DNA of 64,000 nucleotides from Erythrophleum ivorense (lineage: Eukaryota > Streptophyta > Magnoliopsida > Fabales > Fabaceae). Shown in pieces: positions 13,380 to 26,559 of this stretch. Made by a program: the position numbers and the translations under genes. The stretch is taken from contig JAIUCV010000005.1 of the NCBI GenBank assembly GCA_026724425.1, positions 36,987,784-37,051,783 of the forward strand, read 5' to 3'. Position 1 is the first letter of the stretch, and each line of letters opens with the position of its first letter. Below the pieces are notes generated by a model. It was given only the letters and a program-made list of their open reading frames with translations, did no database searches and was not told the DNA's origin.

Positions 13380-14135
13380 ACTTAAGAAATTATGTCAAAT
13401 AATGACTCCAAGATTACTAACTTCTTTTGGGGTTCTAAGATGGAATCTCTTAAAGTGCATCGTTTTAACTAAATAATCTATGTAATAGCTGAAATGTTAA
13501 AGGTCTAGGGATGAGGTAAACTCATATACTTAACAAGGCCCACTTAGTGAAACGTACATGGTGGTTGATGGATCCCAACCACTCTTCCCTTTTTATAATG
13601 TTCTCATTGCCAAATGCCTTTGAAATCCACTATCAAGCAAACTAAATGAGCACTTAAGCTCGGCTTGGGTATCAAAAGTTATTTAGAGGGCTAGTGATGT
13701 TGTTTCATGACTTAAATGGAGAATTGGCAACAAAAGTAGCATCCCTCTAAATCACCACCTATGAGAGTAGTTGTAGTCAAGTCAAGACTATTAGACATAT
13801 ATAGTCTAAGACCTTATTTTGCAAGGTAACAGAGTTTGGAATAAGACACTTGGCCCACATTTATCTAAGACTAGTAACATTCTAAATCTCACAATAGGCA
13901 TTCTTTATAATGAATCAACTGAACTATTTGGTATGGACTAGTAATGCATCAAGGTGATATACAATCATGATAGCTATAGGCTACTAGCTTGGGAATGTAC
14001 AAATACAATTTCTTTGGATTTTCATGAATTAATGGAAGCATTTGCAGAAATTGAAGATTCTATACCAGTGATTCTTTTTCTATAGAAAACCTTAGTTAAT
14101 GCTCTTTTAGTAAGAGATATTCTTAAAGCATATCA
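13380..14135 (+). pseudogene. LINE ORF2 remnant, upstream half
   Basis: Decayed translations on the plus strand give FFWGSKMESLKVHRF near 13415. A block typed like the late reverse-transcriptase region of plant L1-like LINEs follows. It includes GLGM-type and KAHLVK-type pieces read across several frames. The sequence then runs towards the RT-associated zinc-binding region. It is interrupted at 14135 by the large LTR and resumes at 17548. All frames carry stops. Confidence 0.6.
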
Positions 14136-17100
14136 TGTAATACCATATCAAGATAACACTTAATACATATCACAATTGGCATAGAACAACCATTTTTACC
14201 AAATTAACACTCTTAGTAGTGGAAATAACCATTATCAAAAGCCAAATAAATTCATTTTTGGTTATATGGTCCATGTGGGTTTACCAATGTCATCTTCAAT
14301 CCATATCATACTTATTCAATAAGAAACATCACACTTTGAAGCTTACATCTCAGGCTTGGACCAACAATCACAAATTTAAGAACATGCAATTTCCTTGCTT
14401 CCATATTCTGATATGAATTTTGGAAAATTATAATTAATTTTAAAAAATCCAAAACATGCAATTATACCTCTCTAGAAAGCTCAGGATGTCCCCTAACTAC
14501 CATAAACATTTCAGATCAAAACAACATCATTTGACCCACAAAATCTAATGGAACAGTGATTTAGGTTTGTAGGACGTTCTACAACAAATTAGAAATTTTA
14601 AAAATTCATATCTTCCTTTACAAAGCTCCAAATTGGGTGCTCTTAGTGGCTATAGAAATATTAGGATGTCCATTATATGCCTATAAAATTTCATGAGCAT
14701 TGGACTTCATATGGCCCCTATGTGACACCGAAAAGAAAACTAACCACAAGAATAGTAACAGCGATAGTTTCTGCATAATTTGGTCAACATTGAAAAATTA
14801 TAATAAATTCTATAGAGCTCTAAAAGTAGTGCTCTTTATCTTTTGAAAAGCTCTAGATGAGATCTATATTCTTGCCAAATTTCATACATAAATTCATCCA
14901 TTTATTCAGTTTGTGGTTTAGGCCAAGAATATGGCAAAGTTTAGAACTATAATGGGATAAAATTGCACCAAATGGCCTTCTAATCATACCATAACCATTT
15001 GAGCACATCCCAAAGTATAAACACAATATATAGAAACATCCTAAATGGTCCAAATAATTATAGAGCTTAAATTCACTATCCTACTTGCATATATACACAT
15101 TTATGTCAAGGCTCTAAAATGCCAAAATAATGCATTCACGTACATATGGCTCCAAATTTGAATCACACACTATATTTGCATACTTTTAGAAGTACTCAAG
15201 GGTTCACAACTCATAAACAACTTATACATACATACTTTGATATCAATATACATAAAAAATATCCTATTGTCAAAGTGATATAATTTATGCTCTTTGGCTC
15301 TTATTTCTTGCTCCTTGTACTTCACCTAGACATGGTTAGATAGAAAGTAGGAGAGAGTGAGATTCAAAGAATCCCAATAACTCTTTCACCCTTTCAAGTA
15401 AGCATACAAAGTATATATTCATGTAAAAAATACAAGTATGCACTAAACACTTCTAAAAATCATTCAAATCATATTTTCTATGTCACATAAATATATCAAA
15501 GTCAAGAATAAGCTCTAGGTACTTTTAGTCTAAACTCACCCTATTATTTGGGACTTTTATATTAGCCTTACCTACTTTCTAAGAGCTTTTGACTTAGTTT
15601 CATTCATTTTAGAGACTTTTGGCTTTGTCTTGCCCATCCTTAGGGACATTTGGCTTCACCTCACCCATTTCAAGGGACTTTTAACATAATCTCACCCATA
15701 AAAGAGTAATTTCACAGTCAAAATGCAATTCAAGAAGTATATTAGTACCAAGGCAACAAACTAATAGCAAATGGCAGTCTTATAATTCAAATATACATAT
15801 AAACATTCAATGACAATCATACAACAAAAGAATGCACACAAGAAAGGATGGATAACTACTTTGGTTCAAGAAGCACAATTTTCTCTTTGATGCCTTATCT
15901 CTTTGGCTCTGCTTCTCACCTACACCTAGGAGAAATTTGGTTTGCAAGGCCTAGGCATATTAAACAAGATACAATTACATCAATGGAACGATCTTTTGCC
16001 TCATATAATTTCTACACAAGCTACATTTAACTTATGCCATGATTATGGTTCCATATAAGGGCATAATGAAGCAACCTATATAATTCAAGATTTTGGTTTT
16101 CTCATTCATTCTAAGTGATATGACTCCATTCAAAGTCATTAGAACAATCACAAATTCAATCTAAAAAGTCAAACATCAAATTGCTTCTTTATGTCTAAAA
16201 AGGAACCTAAACTTTCAACTTTCAAAATATGATTTCTAAATTCAAACCAATGGTTCTTTTGGTATCTATTATTTATTTCTAGACCATTTGTATCCTTAAA
16301 ATCAAAGAAAACTCTCCCTAAGTACATACTCCCTACTTAGGTCAAAACACATATACACACTTGGAGCTCATAAAGTTTTCTTCCATTTCCTAGGGAATTT
16401 GCCACTTATGAAGCTTCTTAGATGTCTTGAGAACTCAAATATGGTCTTAGATAGTCTAAATTACTATTAGAAAGCTTCATAAATTTCTATGTGCAACTAA
16501 AACCCTAGATGCCATAACTTATTGTCTATTGATTCTTTTTGAATCCTAATTACTTCATATGATTCCTCATACTTCAAAACCTTAATTCCTATCAAGCTTG
16601 AATCAAAATAAGTTTCCCTATATATGACCCTTATTTTGGCCGAACACATAGAGGGGGAGGAGAGCTAAGAAGAAGTAAGATAGCCATGGTTTCTTACCTT
16701 TTTTACAAGCTTTTCAAGAGAGCTTTTATATGTTTTCACTCTTTCCTTCAATTTCTCTCTCCCTCCTACTAAACCAGCCATGAAACATCTCCAAATTAAT
16801 TATCAAAACCATGGGAGAGAGAGGAGAAGAGATTTAGTGAAAGAGAATGCATGAAAAAGTGATGATTTCTTACCATTTCAAAGCTTCTTTCTCTTACCTT
16901 TGCTTCCCCACTTGGTTCACCTCCTTGAGTAGAGCTTAGATCTATTTTAGACCAGAGGAATGTTGATTCAAAGGTTGGAGAAGAGAGGGACATGATTTAA
17001 GGAGGTGGGGACTTCATTAAGACACTTTTTCAAAATTTCAATTTAGTCCTTTATCTTGGTTCTTTCCATTTGGGCTCATTTCAACTTTTTTTTGACAAAC

Positions 17101-17547
17101 ATCTTTTCCATCATGGAATTTAGGTCCTCTAATTCATAAAATACCTTTGGTTTTACCCAAATTAGATTTAAAATCTTACCAAATAATTCGATCAAAGTTT
17201 TGGTCAACCAATACTCTAAAATGCAAACCAGAGGGGCTTTGACCATTCTAGAGGTTCTTATACTTTTTAGGGCTTCTGAGAACCCCAAAAAACTCAATTT
17301 TTCCATTTAAAGATCCCTCTCTTAAGTTTTATAAAAATTCTCTAAAATTATAAAAATGTCACTGGCCTTTATAGCTTTCCGTTTAGCCATTTTGACTTCG
17401 GTTCTAGGCTAACCTTAGGTCATAATCCACATTTTAAGATATTCTATTAACATCCTAACCTTGTTTAGGCTTAATTTTTCTTGCTTTAGGGTGTTCCTAT
17501 TTCAGTTTATTGGGTTTAGTTTAAATTTTAAATTTTCGGTTATTACA
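14136..17547 (-). mobile_element. Large solo LTR-like insertion B (3.4 kb), TSD TATCA
   Basis: It starts TGTAATACCA, ends GGTTATTACA, and is flanked by the exact 5-bp duplication TATCA (14131-14135 and 17548-17552). It has the same internal landmarks as insertion A: a minisatellite preceded by AAGAATAAGCTCTAGG, and near the right end the block AATTTAGTCC followed by TTTGGGCTCATTTCAAC. It contains no protein domains and is read as a solo LTR. It landed inside a LINE, so the LINE is older. Confidence 0.8.
15514..15710. repeat. About 31-bp minisatellite in LTR B
   Basis: Roughly six imperfect units built around GGGACTTTTGGCTT and TCACCC are present, homologous to the array at 9086-9212. Confidence 0.65.
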
Positions 17548-18005
17548 TATCATCTGTATGTTATTAGTACATGCCTTTTCTACCAAGAGCACTTGAAGTA
17601 TATTAATCACTTGTTCATTTAATGCTAGTTTGCTAGAGCAATATGGTTTTACATCTCCCCAGTTGCTCTGTGTGGATTGATAATGGTCATAATACCTTAT
17701 TTTGTGGATATAGTCATTGTTCCTTAGAATCCCTTCAGGACTAAATGGCTTTGAACAACATATAAAGTTTATTATTTACATGTTTTATGAAATTTGGTTT
17801 CGTAAGAATAAATTAATGTTTAAAGGAATACTCACTTCACTAGAAGGGGTATTGTATATGGCTTATCGTATGTACCTAATCACTATTCACATGGGCTAAT
17901 TCACATAGGCCTTGGAGATTAATAATGCTCAATTGTTAACTAGGACTCTTCATATAGGTAAGAGTCCTAAAGAAGCTAGGTTAGATCAAAAGGGATGGTT
18001 AATGT
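17548..18005 (+). pseudogene. LINE remnant, downstream half (zinc-binding RT-associated region)
   Basis: The plus strand encodes INHLFI and FARAIWF near 17600-17650, the signature of the zinc-binding region after plant LINE reverse transcriptases. A 60-residue frame follows at 17717-17899 with EIWFRKNKLMFKGILTSLEG, also typical of these LINE C-termini. The reading continues from 14135 across insertion B. Internal stops show that it is inactive. Confidence 0.6.
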
Positions 18006-20092
18006 TTTGTGACTTCAAAGATCACCCTTTTGGTTACCTCAAATTAGGATGTCCTCTTCCAACAATATAGGGAGGATGATATGACTATCTTAAGGATATT
18101 AAGTTGGCAAGTGCACTAGTCCTAAAAGTAATAAAGTGGATGTGAGTCCAAGTATTGATCTCATTGAGAGTTTTCATGAGAGAAAAATAAATGAAATAAA
18201 GAATCTAAGTAAATATAGGTATGCTAAACATACACTAGTAGCCCAAGTTTCCATGATTATTAGCAACAGAATACCTATATAAAAGAATGAAAGGGAAATA
18301 CAAAGAAATAAAAAGGGCTCAAGACTCTAACTTAGAAGGAAAAGACTCGAAAGGTTGAGTAAATGAAATAAAATATATTAGGCAATCATGCACAATGTTC
18401 AATACCTAATTCCTATATAATGTGGCTAGCAAATTCCTAATGCATTAATTGTCCTTTAGAATCCATCAACCTATCCTAATCTTAATGTCCCTTGAGATGC
18501 CTCTTAGAATCTACCAAAGTTCAGTTATTCATAAGACACATTATGCTTAGTGAATTTTAGTTTAACTAAGTGATTAGATGTGCATCTCTCAAAATTACCT
18601 CACACCTACTCAAACCTTAGCTACATGCTATCAAACACCTTGCAATGGCTCAATATAAATGGTATACTTGCTATCTTAAGTTTTCTTCGTGTGATAATGT
18701 CACTTGGAGTTATACCACACTCAAGTTTAATCATATTATAATTATCTTATCCTAATTGCTACTTCAACTTAACCACATCTCTTGAAATTATGCTAAATCA
18801 TAGTATAATAACTAAAATCAACAATAATCATATGAAGGCATGAAAATTAGCAAAATATACATCTACATGATAATAAGAATTACTGGTATATCATCATAGA
18901 AATCTTAATAATAATATTATCTATCTAATTCATCTAATCCTAAATCAATATAATGAAATGAAAAGACAAATAGAAAATAAAACAATAGAGATAGTGAGGA
19001 AATATAGCTAAGGACTGACGTCCTAAGCAATTGATTGTAAGAGACTCTGAATCTACAATCTAGCTTTACCTTGGCAATCCTTTAGCATCAACAACACCCC
19101 AAGACTACTACTAATGTCTCTCTCTTATATTTTTTTTATCACTTCAAGTATGAATAAGGAGTTTGGAGTTGAAAAATGAAGCTACATCGTTTACACCATA
19201 GTAGTTACATCATAACTGGGATATGATCTTTTGCAATTACACAAATCTCACATCTCAGGTTCTAAAGCACAATCGCATTGTAGTTGCAATTTGATGTTTT
19301 GTAGTTACAATATCTTTGTGATTCACAGCCTTAATATAGCCTCTGACACCTCAATCTAACTTAGCCTTAACTCTTAGCCTTATAATGTAAGCACAACCCA
19401 TCAAACTTATTTAAAATGCTAAAAATATTTTTTTTAAAAAAATCACAAAAAATTTATTTTAATGTTTACATATAAGATAAAAATAATAGAATAACTACTA
19501 AAAACCTATGACAAGTTACTAAAATAAGCACATAAATACATATATAATTGGGATTTATCACATGCTCAATGTTGATCACAAGATCTTTACCATTTTAACC
19601 TTTAGTTCTTAGTTTCTATTTAGTGAAAATAAAATTGAAGGTTTAAGCCTCAAAGAACAATTCAAAACAAAATATAAAATTGAGAGAATATATAAAGTCA
19701 TAAGTTGACCTAAACCAAAACCCAAACTCTAAGTCATATGTGGTCAATTTCTTTAATCTTCAATAAAAAAATAAAATAGCCATATAAATTTACAAAATTG
19801 AACTAGAATTTAAGAAAAAGAAAGGGACTAAAGCTTAAGTAATCAAACATATACTAAACAAAATCTAAATTAATGAGTCATTGACAAAGAAAAGAGATTG
19901 GTAGAAGAAATGCGCATTAAATCCCTATAATAAATACGATGATCTTTATTCTTAATAGAAACTTCTCCTAGAAAGAATAGTCAAAAATCCATTTTAGCCC
20001 TTAAAGTTGAGAGAAATGTTCAATTAAACACTGAGCCAAAAATTGTAGTTACTAGTTGAGGTGCAACTATTTCTATTTAATTGCACCTTCCT
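18006..20092. other. Gene-free stretch resembling a gypsy LTR
   Basis: From about 18105 the sequence reads GGCAAGTGCACTAGTCC and later AAGTATTGATCTCATTGAG. This style marks the terminal regions of Athila/TAT gypsy elements. A candidate far end is at about 19550 (GGGATTTATCA). No gene and no matched ends were found. Confidence 0.35.
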
Positions 20093-22307
20093 TGTAACAT
20101 CCCCAAAACTAAATTATTAATTAATTTAATATTAGGTAAAATAAATAGTAGAAAATATTCATTTAATAATTACATGAGAAAATGAGATATTTCCTTAAGT
20201 TTTAGCCTCTAGAAAGATTGACAAATTTATTATGAATACAATGAAATTTTATGGGTTTAGTTAAGGATTTAATTAGAGTTATTAACAATTTTTAAGGATT
20301 AATTATAATTAATTGAATAATAGAGAATTAAACAATAATATTTAGGAAAGAAATTTTGAAACCTGTAGAGTCCTAAAAATATAAGAAAATGGTGTAGTAA
20401 ATAAAAATATTTCGATGACAATTAGGGGTCAAAATATAATTAATTAAAACTTTAAGGCAACAATCTGTAATATTAGACAAGGACTAAAATGAAATTTTGG
20501 CCAAACTTTAAAAGTTGAAATTTTGACTCCTTTGTAATGGCTAAAGAAGAAAGAAAACGTGGCGAAGAATGGAAAGGCTTTATGGAAAAGCCAAAATCTT
20601 GATTTAAAAGGAAGTTGAAAAAGCTTTCTCCATAAGCCATTTGTTGGCTTCTTGAAGATGTCTTAGTTATTTTAAGAAAGACAAGGAACAAGGGCGTGGG
20701 AGCTACTGTAGAAAGAGAAAAAAGAAGGGGGGAGAGAGAGAGAGATCAAGAGATAAAGAAAGAGAGATGTAGAAGAAAAAGAATTAAGAAGAAGGAGGGG
20801 AAGATAAGAGCTAAGAAAATTTTGAAGAAATCAAGGCAAACCTGTTTCCTTTACTCTCATATAGTTGAGTGTCTTCTTCTTCTTCTTATTGCTGCCATTT
20901 TTGGTAAGTATGAGGGATTTTAATAGGCCTTGTGTAGAAGAGATGATCCATAGAAATTATATGATGAACAAAGCACTTTTACCATGAAAGTTCTTAGATT
21001 TTGTTTTAATAATTTAAATATATGGTTAACAAATTTCCTTTTCCTTAATCACTTGCCTGGAGTCACTGATTAATTTTTAGAATTAATTGATTGTCACTAT
21101 ATGTATGGTTATAAGTCTTAAACTTGTTGAATCTCTTTTGGATTTATTGTAGCTTGGATGGAGTTGAATTTTGGATATGCTATGTGTAACACATGGAAAG
21201 ACTCTCATATTTAATTTCATGATTTTTGGAGCTAATTTGATATTCCAAATATTGGCCTAATAGTGACTTATCTTCTATGATAGACCATTTTGGGGCAATC
21301 TTGCGATTTGGGGAAATTAAGGGGCCAAACAAATATGTTGGACTCTGGGATTTTTATCATAATTGGTAGACACATAAAGGATACTGTGTGTTAAATTTTA
21401 CTATTTTGGGAGGTCTAGATCGGGAGATATGATTTTTGTAACAATCTTAACTTCTAATTTAGCTACCTAGACATAAATTGCTTCTTAATTAGTGGTAGTT
21501 AAGGTTCAATTTTGATGATGGGTTAACTACTAGTGAAAATATGAACAAATTTGAACTTTTTGAAATGTCAACATTCTCGAACAAAACATGCCAAACGTTC
21601 ATTTTAATAAGCAATCACAATTCTTAATAAATTTGGTCATTCTATTCATACTGCCTTCAAGGATAATAGAAATATGTACATGTTGAGCCAATAATCATCA
21701 TACATCATTAACATATTGAAAAACAAGCCTTTATATATAAATTGGGAATCCATCGAAATTAGGCTGTGGCTTGGAATGATTTGGTTGTAGCCAAATTGGT
21801 CTCTGGAACTTCTAAAGGCTTAATTCTATACTTGCACTAGGATTTAGAGGATTCATGCTGCGACTAGACATGGGTTTAAACCTACATCTTACAAAAATAT
21901 GATTCTTGCCATGACCTAAACCATCTATACTAGAGTGAAATCACCCTTGAACCGAAAATACCCATGCAAACCTGATTCTCACCGCAACAAGCCATTCTCA
22001 TGTTATGGCAAGATTGCTCTCAGGAGCAATCCTCCTTGTAACACACGACTTATGCCACAGCAAGGATGCTTTGTGCCACAGTGTAACTCACCTCTAGCAC
22101 CATCTTAAAAGGAATTTGGCTATAAATTAAAGGATTTTGGTCATGACTTGGTCTCCTATTGGACCTAAAGTCCAAGCCATATGAGTTAAAAGTTTGGTAT
22201 AAGCTCTACCTTAAACTTAATGCCATCCTAATGTTAAAATGTAAGGTTTTCTTTTTTAAAGCTTATATCCTCTCATAATCTTAAACTAATGATTTGCATA
22301 ATCTAAG
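20093..22307 (+). mobile_element. LTR with TGTAACATCCCC start, right end unresolved
   Basis: The start TGTAACATCCCCAAAAC is typical of gypsy LTRs. Purine-rich sequence with GA repeats at 20700-20770 would fit the transcribed leader. The homologous start is seen in reverse at window positions 1-308. The right end is unclear because a further insertion begins at 22308. The charged frame 20696-20923 is low-complexity LTR sequence, not a gene. Confidence 0.4.
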
Positions 22308-25300
22308 TGTCATACCTAACTTTATCTACCTCATTTATACCATTTATGGAATTTAGAACAAGGCTCACAATTATTCTTAACTTTTTCCACACTGAAAATG
22401 GCTCGTTTACATGTCATATAGAGCTATTGGGATCCAAATTCATTTTTTTTATTTTTCTTTAGTGACATTTATCATAAACAACTTATTTCAACTCATTAGA
22501 TTAGAATTCATGCATTGGATAGCTTAGGAATGCTTGTAACCCAAGATGACATGGATTCCATAATTTTGTACAAATTTTAAAAATTCATATATTGGGTTAC
22601 AAAATTTTGATTTGTACAAATTAAGTATCTACAAAAAGTTTATAACGTGAACCATATGCTATAAAATTTTTAAACGTAAATGAATCCATTTGGCCTCTTA
22701 GAAGCCACGAGGAAACGAAGCTATAATTGTGTAGCAATAGACTAACATAACCAGATCCCAATTTCAAAAATGTACCACTTTAGCTACACAACTCTAATGC
22801 AAACTCAGTAGCTATAGAAAGCTTATAATGTGAACTTTATACCTAGAAATTTTCATAAGCAACGAAGTTCATTTGACCTCTCAAAGATATAAAATATCAA
22901 AACTAATCAGTAGGAACAGTACCAAGACCAAATTACAAAATTTTTAAAAATTTGAAAATTCATGAAATATTCTGTAAAGCTCCAAAAATTTTAATTTTTA
23001 ACTTGTTAGAAAGTTCTACCAAAGTTCTAATTACTTGCCAAATTTTAGACCCAAACTAGAATATTAGATAGCTTTTGACATAAAAGTAGTTTATACCCCT
23101 TTTAAGACTAATTTTGAGGTCTAAATGGACCAATTAGAGTCTAAATGAATTTCTTACACTTTGAGCATATTTCATTCATCCCAAATGTCATTTCCAACCA
23201 TTTCATTATATACAAAGAGGTTTAAATCAAAATTTTACCATTTTGCACCCAAGTAGACACACATACATCATAATACCAAACATGCAAAACTACACATAAT
23301 TAATTATATTTCAACACCAATTGCCATATTATAAAGTACTTGAGTTTGTACATATGGTTTCAACATAAATATAGAATATCCATAACATATTACATCATAG
23401 GTTCTGAATGATACAAAAAGGTGTCAATCTAATACGTACATCAAAATTTAACACATATAATGATTCTAATACATCATTTCTAACATTTAAGCCTTTCCAA
23501 CATCCTTGTTTTGGCTTAGTGAACCTAAAATGGTTTATGGGAGCATGGGAGTGAAATTCTGGGAAGAATCTCAATAGTCAATTTCAACCAATCTATGCAC
23601 ATATGAATACAATGAGAAAATGCCATTTATGTGGTGCAAAGATGTTATGCATGTGCTTCATATAAGTTAATGCATCATATGGCTTAAAAACTCATTCATA
23701 CTCAAGCCATGGTATCACCATAAACTAGTTAAACTCAACTATTCTCAACTTGGGGCCAAGGAAGAGCTACTATACTCAATTCCATACCTAGAGAGTTAGA
23801 AGCCATCACATGAACTTTTCATACACATATAACTCATTTTAAAAAACATGACAAAACATGTTTCATGTATGCATCAAGTAACAATACATACAAGCATTTA
23901 AACTCATTTAAGCATTTATATGCATGTAAGAAAGGAAGATGAAGCTGCCTTAGGACTTGTGAGGGTTCAAGATGTCATTAACCCACTTTTTAGTTTACTT
24001 ATCTTGGCTTTCCTTGGCTTAATTTGGTGAATCTGAGCTAGATTGGCCTATACATAGTAATTACAAGACAAATTAATCCATTTGAATTTATTCTATGCCT
24101 CATTATCTTCATTTAATCTCATTAAAGCCTATGATGGGATTTAGGTCTAGTTTAAGCCCATTAAGAAGCAACTCTTGGTTTTCACTTTCTAGATCCCAAA
24201 CTTTCACTTGTTATAATTCTTATAGCTCTAAGGAAACTTATTGGAACCATCATATGCTTGATTAAAGGAGTTGGAGACTAACTTGCTTCTTTAACCCACT
24301 TTGAGTATTAAAATTTTAACTTTCAATCTAAGGCCCCAAAATTCAATTCAATGATTCTATAATTATTTATTCATCATATCTAAATCTCTAAATTTATTAA
24401 AACTCAAGAAAACACTCTTCAAGTGCTCTTTTTTCACCTTGGCCAAACCTATACATAATTGGAAGCAACTTGGAGTTTTGTTGTTTCCTTCTAGGATTTT
24501 GATGCATGGAAACATTCCTTAGCTTCTTTTTAGTCTAATTATACTCTTACATATCTTAAATGATCCTCCTAGAGTTTCATAACTCATTAGGTGTAATAAA
24601 AACCCTAATTATCTTATCTTGAATTATAAGACTCTTTTAATTATTCCAATGGTGTATTCTTACTCTCCATTACTCAAAAACCTTCTCTCAATTTTGTTTT
24701 GACTTGAAATCAACTCTCCCTTAATTCTCCTAATGGTGGCCAAACCTAGAGGGAAAAGGAAAGGCAAGGAGAAGTAACCATTTCCATTAAGATACATACT
24801 TATGTGAATCCTTGGTAGATGGAGATTCTTGTGGTGGTAATGGTTTCTTCAAATTCTCTCCTACTTCTAAAAGTTCAGCCATAAAAATGATTTTTTTCAA
24901 GGAGTCAAAACCATCCATAGAAAGGATTTAAAAAGGAGAAGAAGTTTGTGAATGGAAAACCATGAAAAATGGCATAGTTTCTTACCTCAAGTGGCTTCCT
25001 CTTCCTCTTCTTCCTCCCCTTTTTTGGCACTCCTTTGGTTATATTTTAGAGTGCTCTAGGTCAATTTTAAGGGGCTGGTGGCGTGGCTCGCCTAATATAA
25101 GGGAGAAAGAATGGTTTTTATAACAATTACAAAATTCCCATTACATCCCACAATTTTAACTGCTTCGTTTGGGCTCATTTTAAATTTTTTTTAGAACCAT
25201 CTTTTCCATTTGAAAATTTAGGTCTCTAGTTTATTAAAGAAATTTACTTCTAATTTTATAGGGTTCAAAACCATTCTGAATCACTAGTCAAAGTTTAGGT

Positions 25301-25645
25301 CAATTGACGGCTTAAAATGTACACTAGAGGAGTTTTGGTCATTTTGACAGTTCCTATATTTTTTAGGGTCTCTAAGAACTCTAGAGAACTTAAGTTTATC
25401 ATTTAAAACTTCCTCTTTTGAGTTTCTAAAAAATTAATCAAAATTATAATTTTGCTACTGTTTTTTTGGTTTAAACTGTTTCACCATTTTGGCCTCAATT
25501 TTAGCCTATTTTTAGCTTTGCAACCTTATTTCCAGATGCCCAAATTATTATTTAATCCTTACTTAACATTGTTTTCATTTTCTTTTGGGGTCTTCTTTTA
25601 GTACCTCATCAATTCAAATTCAATTTTAAGAAGACTAGTATTACA
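22308..25645 (-). mobile_element. Large solo LTR-like insertion C (3.3 kb), near-matching TSD
   Basis: It starts TGTCATACCT, ends CTAGTATTACA, and is flanked by CTAAG (22303-22307) and CTAAA (25646-25650), a 5-bp duplication with one difference. Length and internal order match insertions A, B and D: AACAGTACC followed by a CAAATTTTAGACC block, pyrimidine-rich blocks, and TTTGGGCTCATTTTAAA near the right end. It is more diverged than B, and the exact ends are less sure. Confidence 0.55.
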
Positions 25646-26320
25646 CTAAAGGTTCATTGACTAATTGCACCAACCAAATTTATATCATATCAGCTTAAAA
25701 CTCACTTGTGATAACAAATGGCAAGGTGCAACCTCATATGGCAATCTCAAATGTACATTACACTACCTATTGATCTCAAATCACTTTGAATAAGTTTTAA
25801 TAGACCAATTAAACATGTTCCCATTTGCAAAACTCTAAAAAAATCCTAAATTCAAAAAATGACTATGCAACACCCCAAAATCACCTAACAATTACTAATT
25901 ACAGCAAATCATATTATAGTAACACCAAAAAGGTGAACGATTCCATATTCCTTATGACCAGGGTAGCAAAAGCACATTCCTAAGGTTCCTAAACCACGAC
26001 TACACTCAGAACCCTTATTGGTCAAGCATTGACATCCATCTTATACCTTATATGATAGCAAAATTCTTTATTTCATAGCAAAATGACCATAGTGGTAGCA
26101 AAATATGCTAAGAGACACTCAAGGGATAGATCAACACACACCTTACATGACCAAAGTAGCTAAACCATATTTTCTTAGGTTGCCACTACATAAATCCAAA
26201 CTAAAATCCATATTTTCACAGGCATCAACCCTTATAATTAATCGTACATGATAGCAAAAATCAAAGAGTTACTTCTAAAACTTCTTAGTGATAATTCAAA
26301 ATCCAAAATATGCTTCCTAA

Positions 26321-26559
26321 ATTCCTTTAAACACCTAAAGCAATTATAAGTGCATATTTAAACTTACCTAACTATCTAAATCTTTTATACTAATAGTTCA
26401 AACATTAATTTTATAGTGCTAAATGGTTAGTGGTTCTACATTCCTTTAAACACCTAAATCAATTATAAGGTACATATTTAAACTTGCCTAACTATCCAAA
26501 TCTTTTATACCAATAGTTTAAACATTAATTTTACAGTGCTAAATGCTTAATAGTCCTAT
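26321..26559 (+). repeat. Tandem duplication, about 120 bp x 2
   Basis: Copy one (26321-26439) and copy two (26440-26559) both begin ATTCCTTTAAACACCTAAA and run in parallel to GTGCTAAATG, with scattered substitutions. Confidence 0.85.

Noticed and set aside
20696..20923. A highly charged 75-residue frame
   Set aside because: It is GA-rich simple sequence in an LTR leader and matches no protein type.
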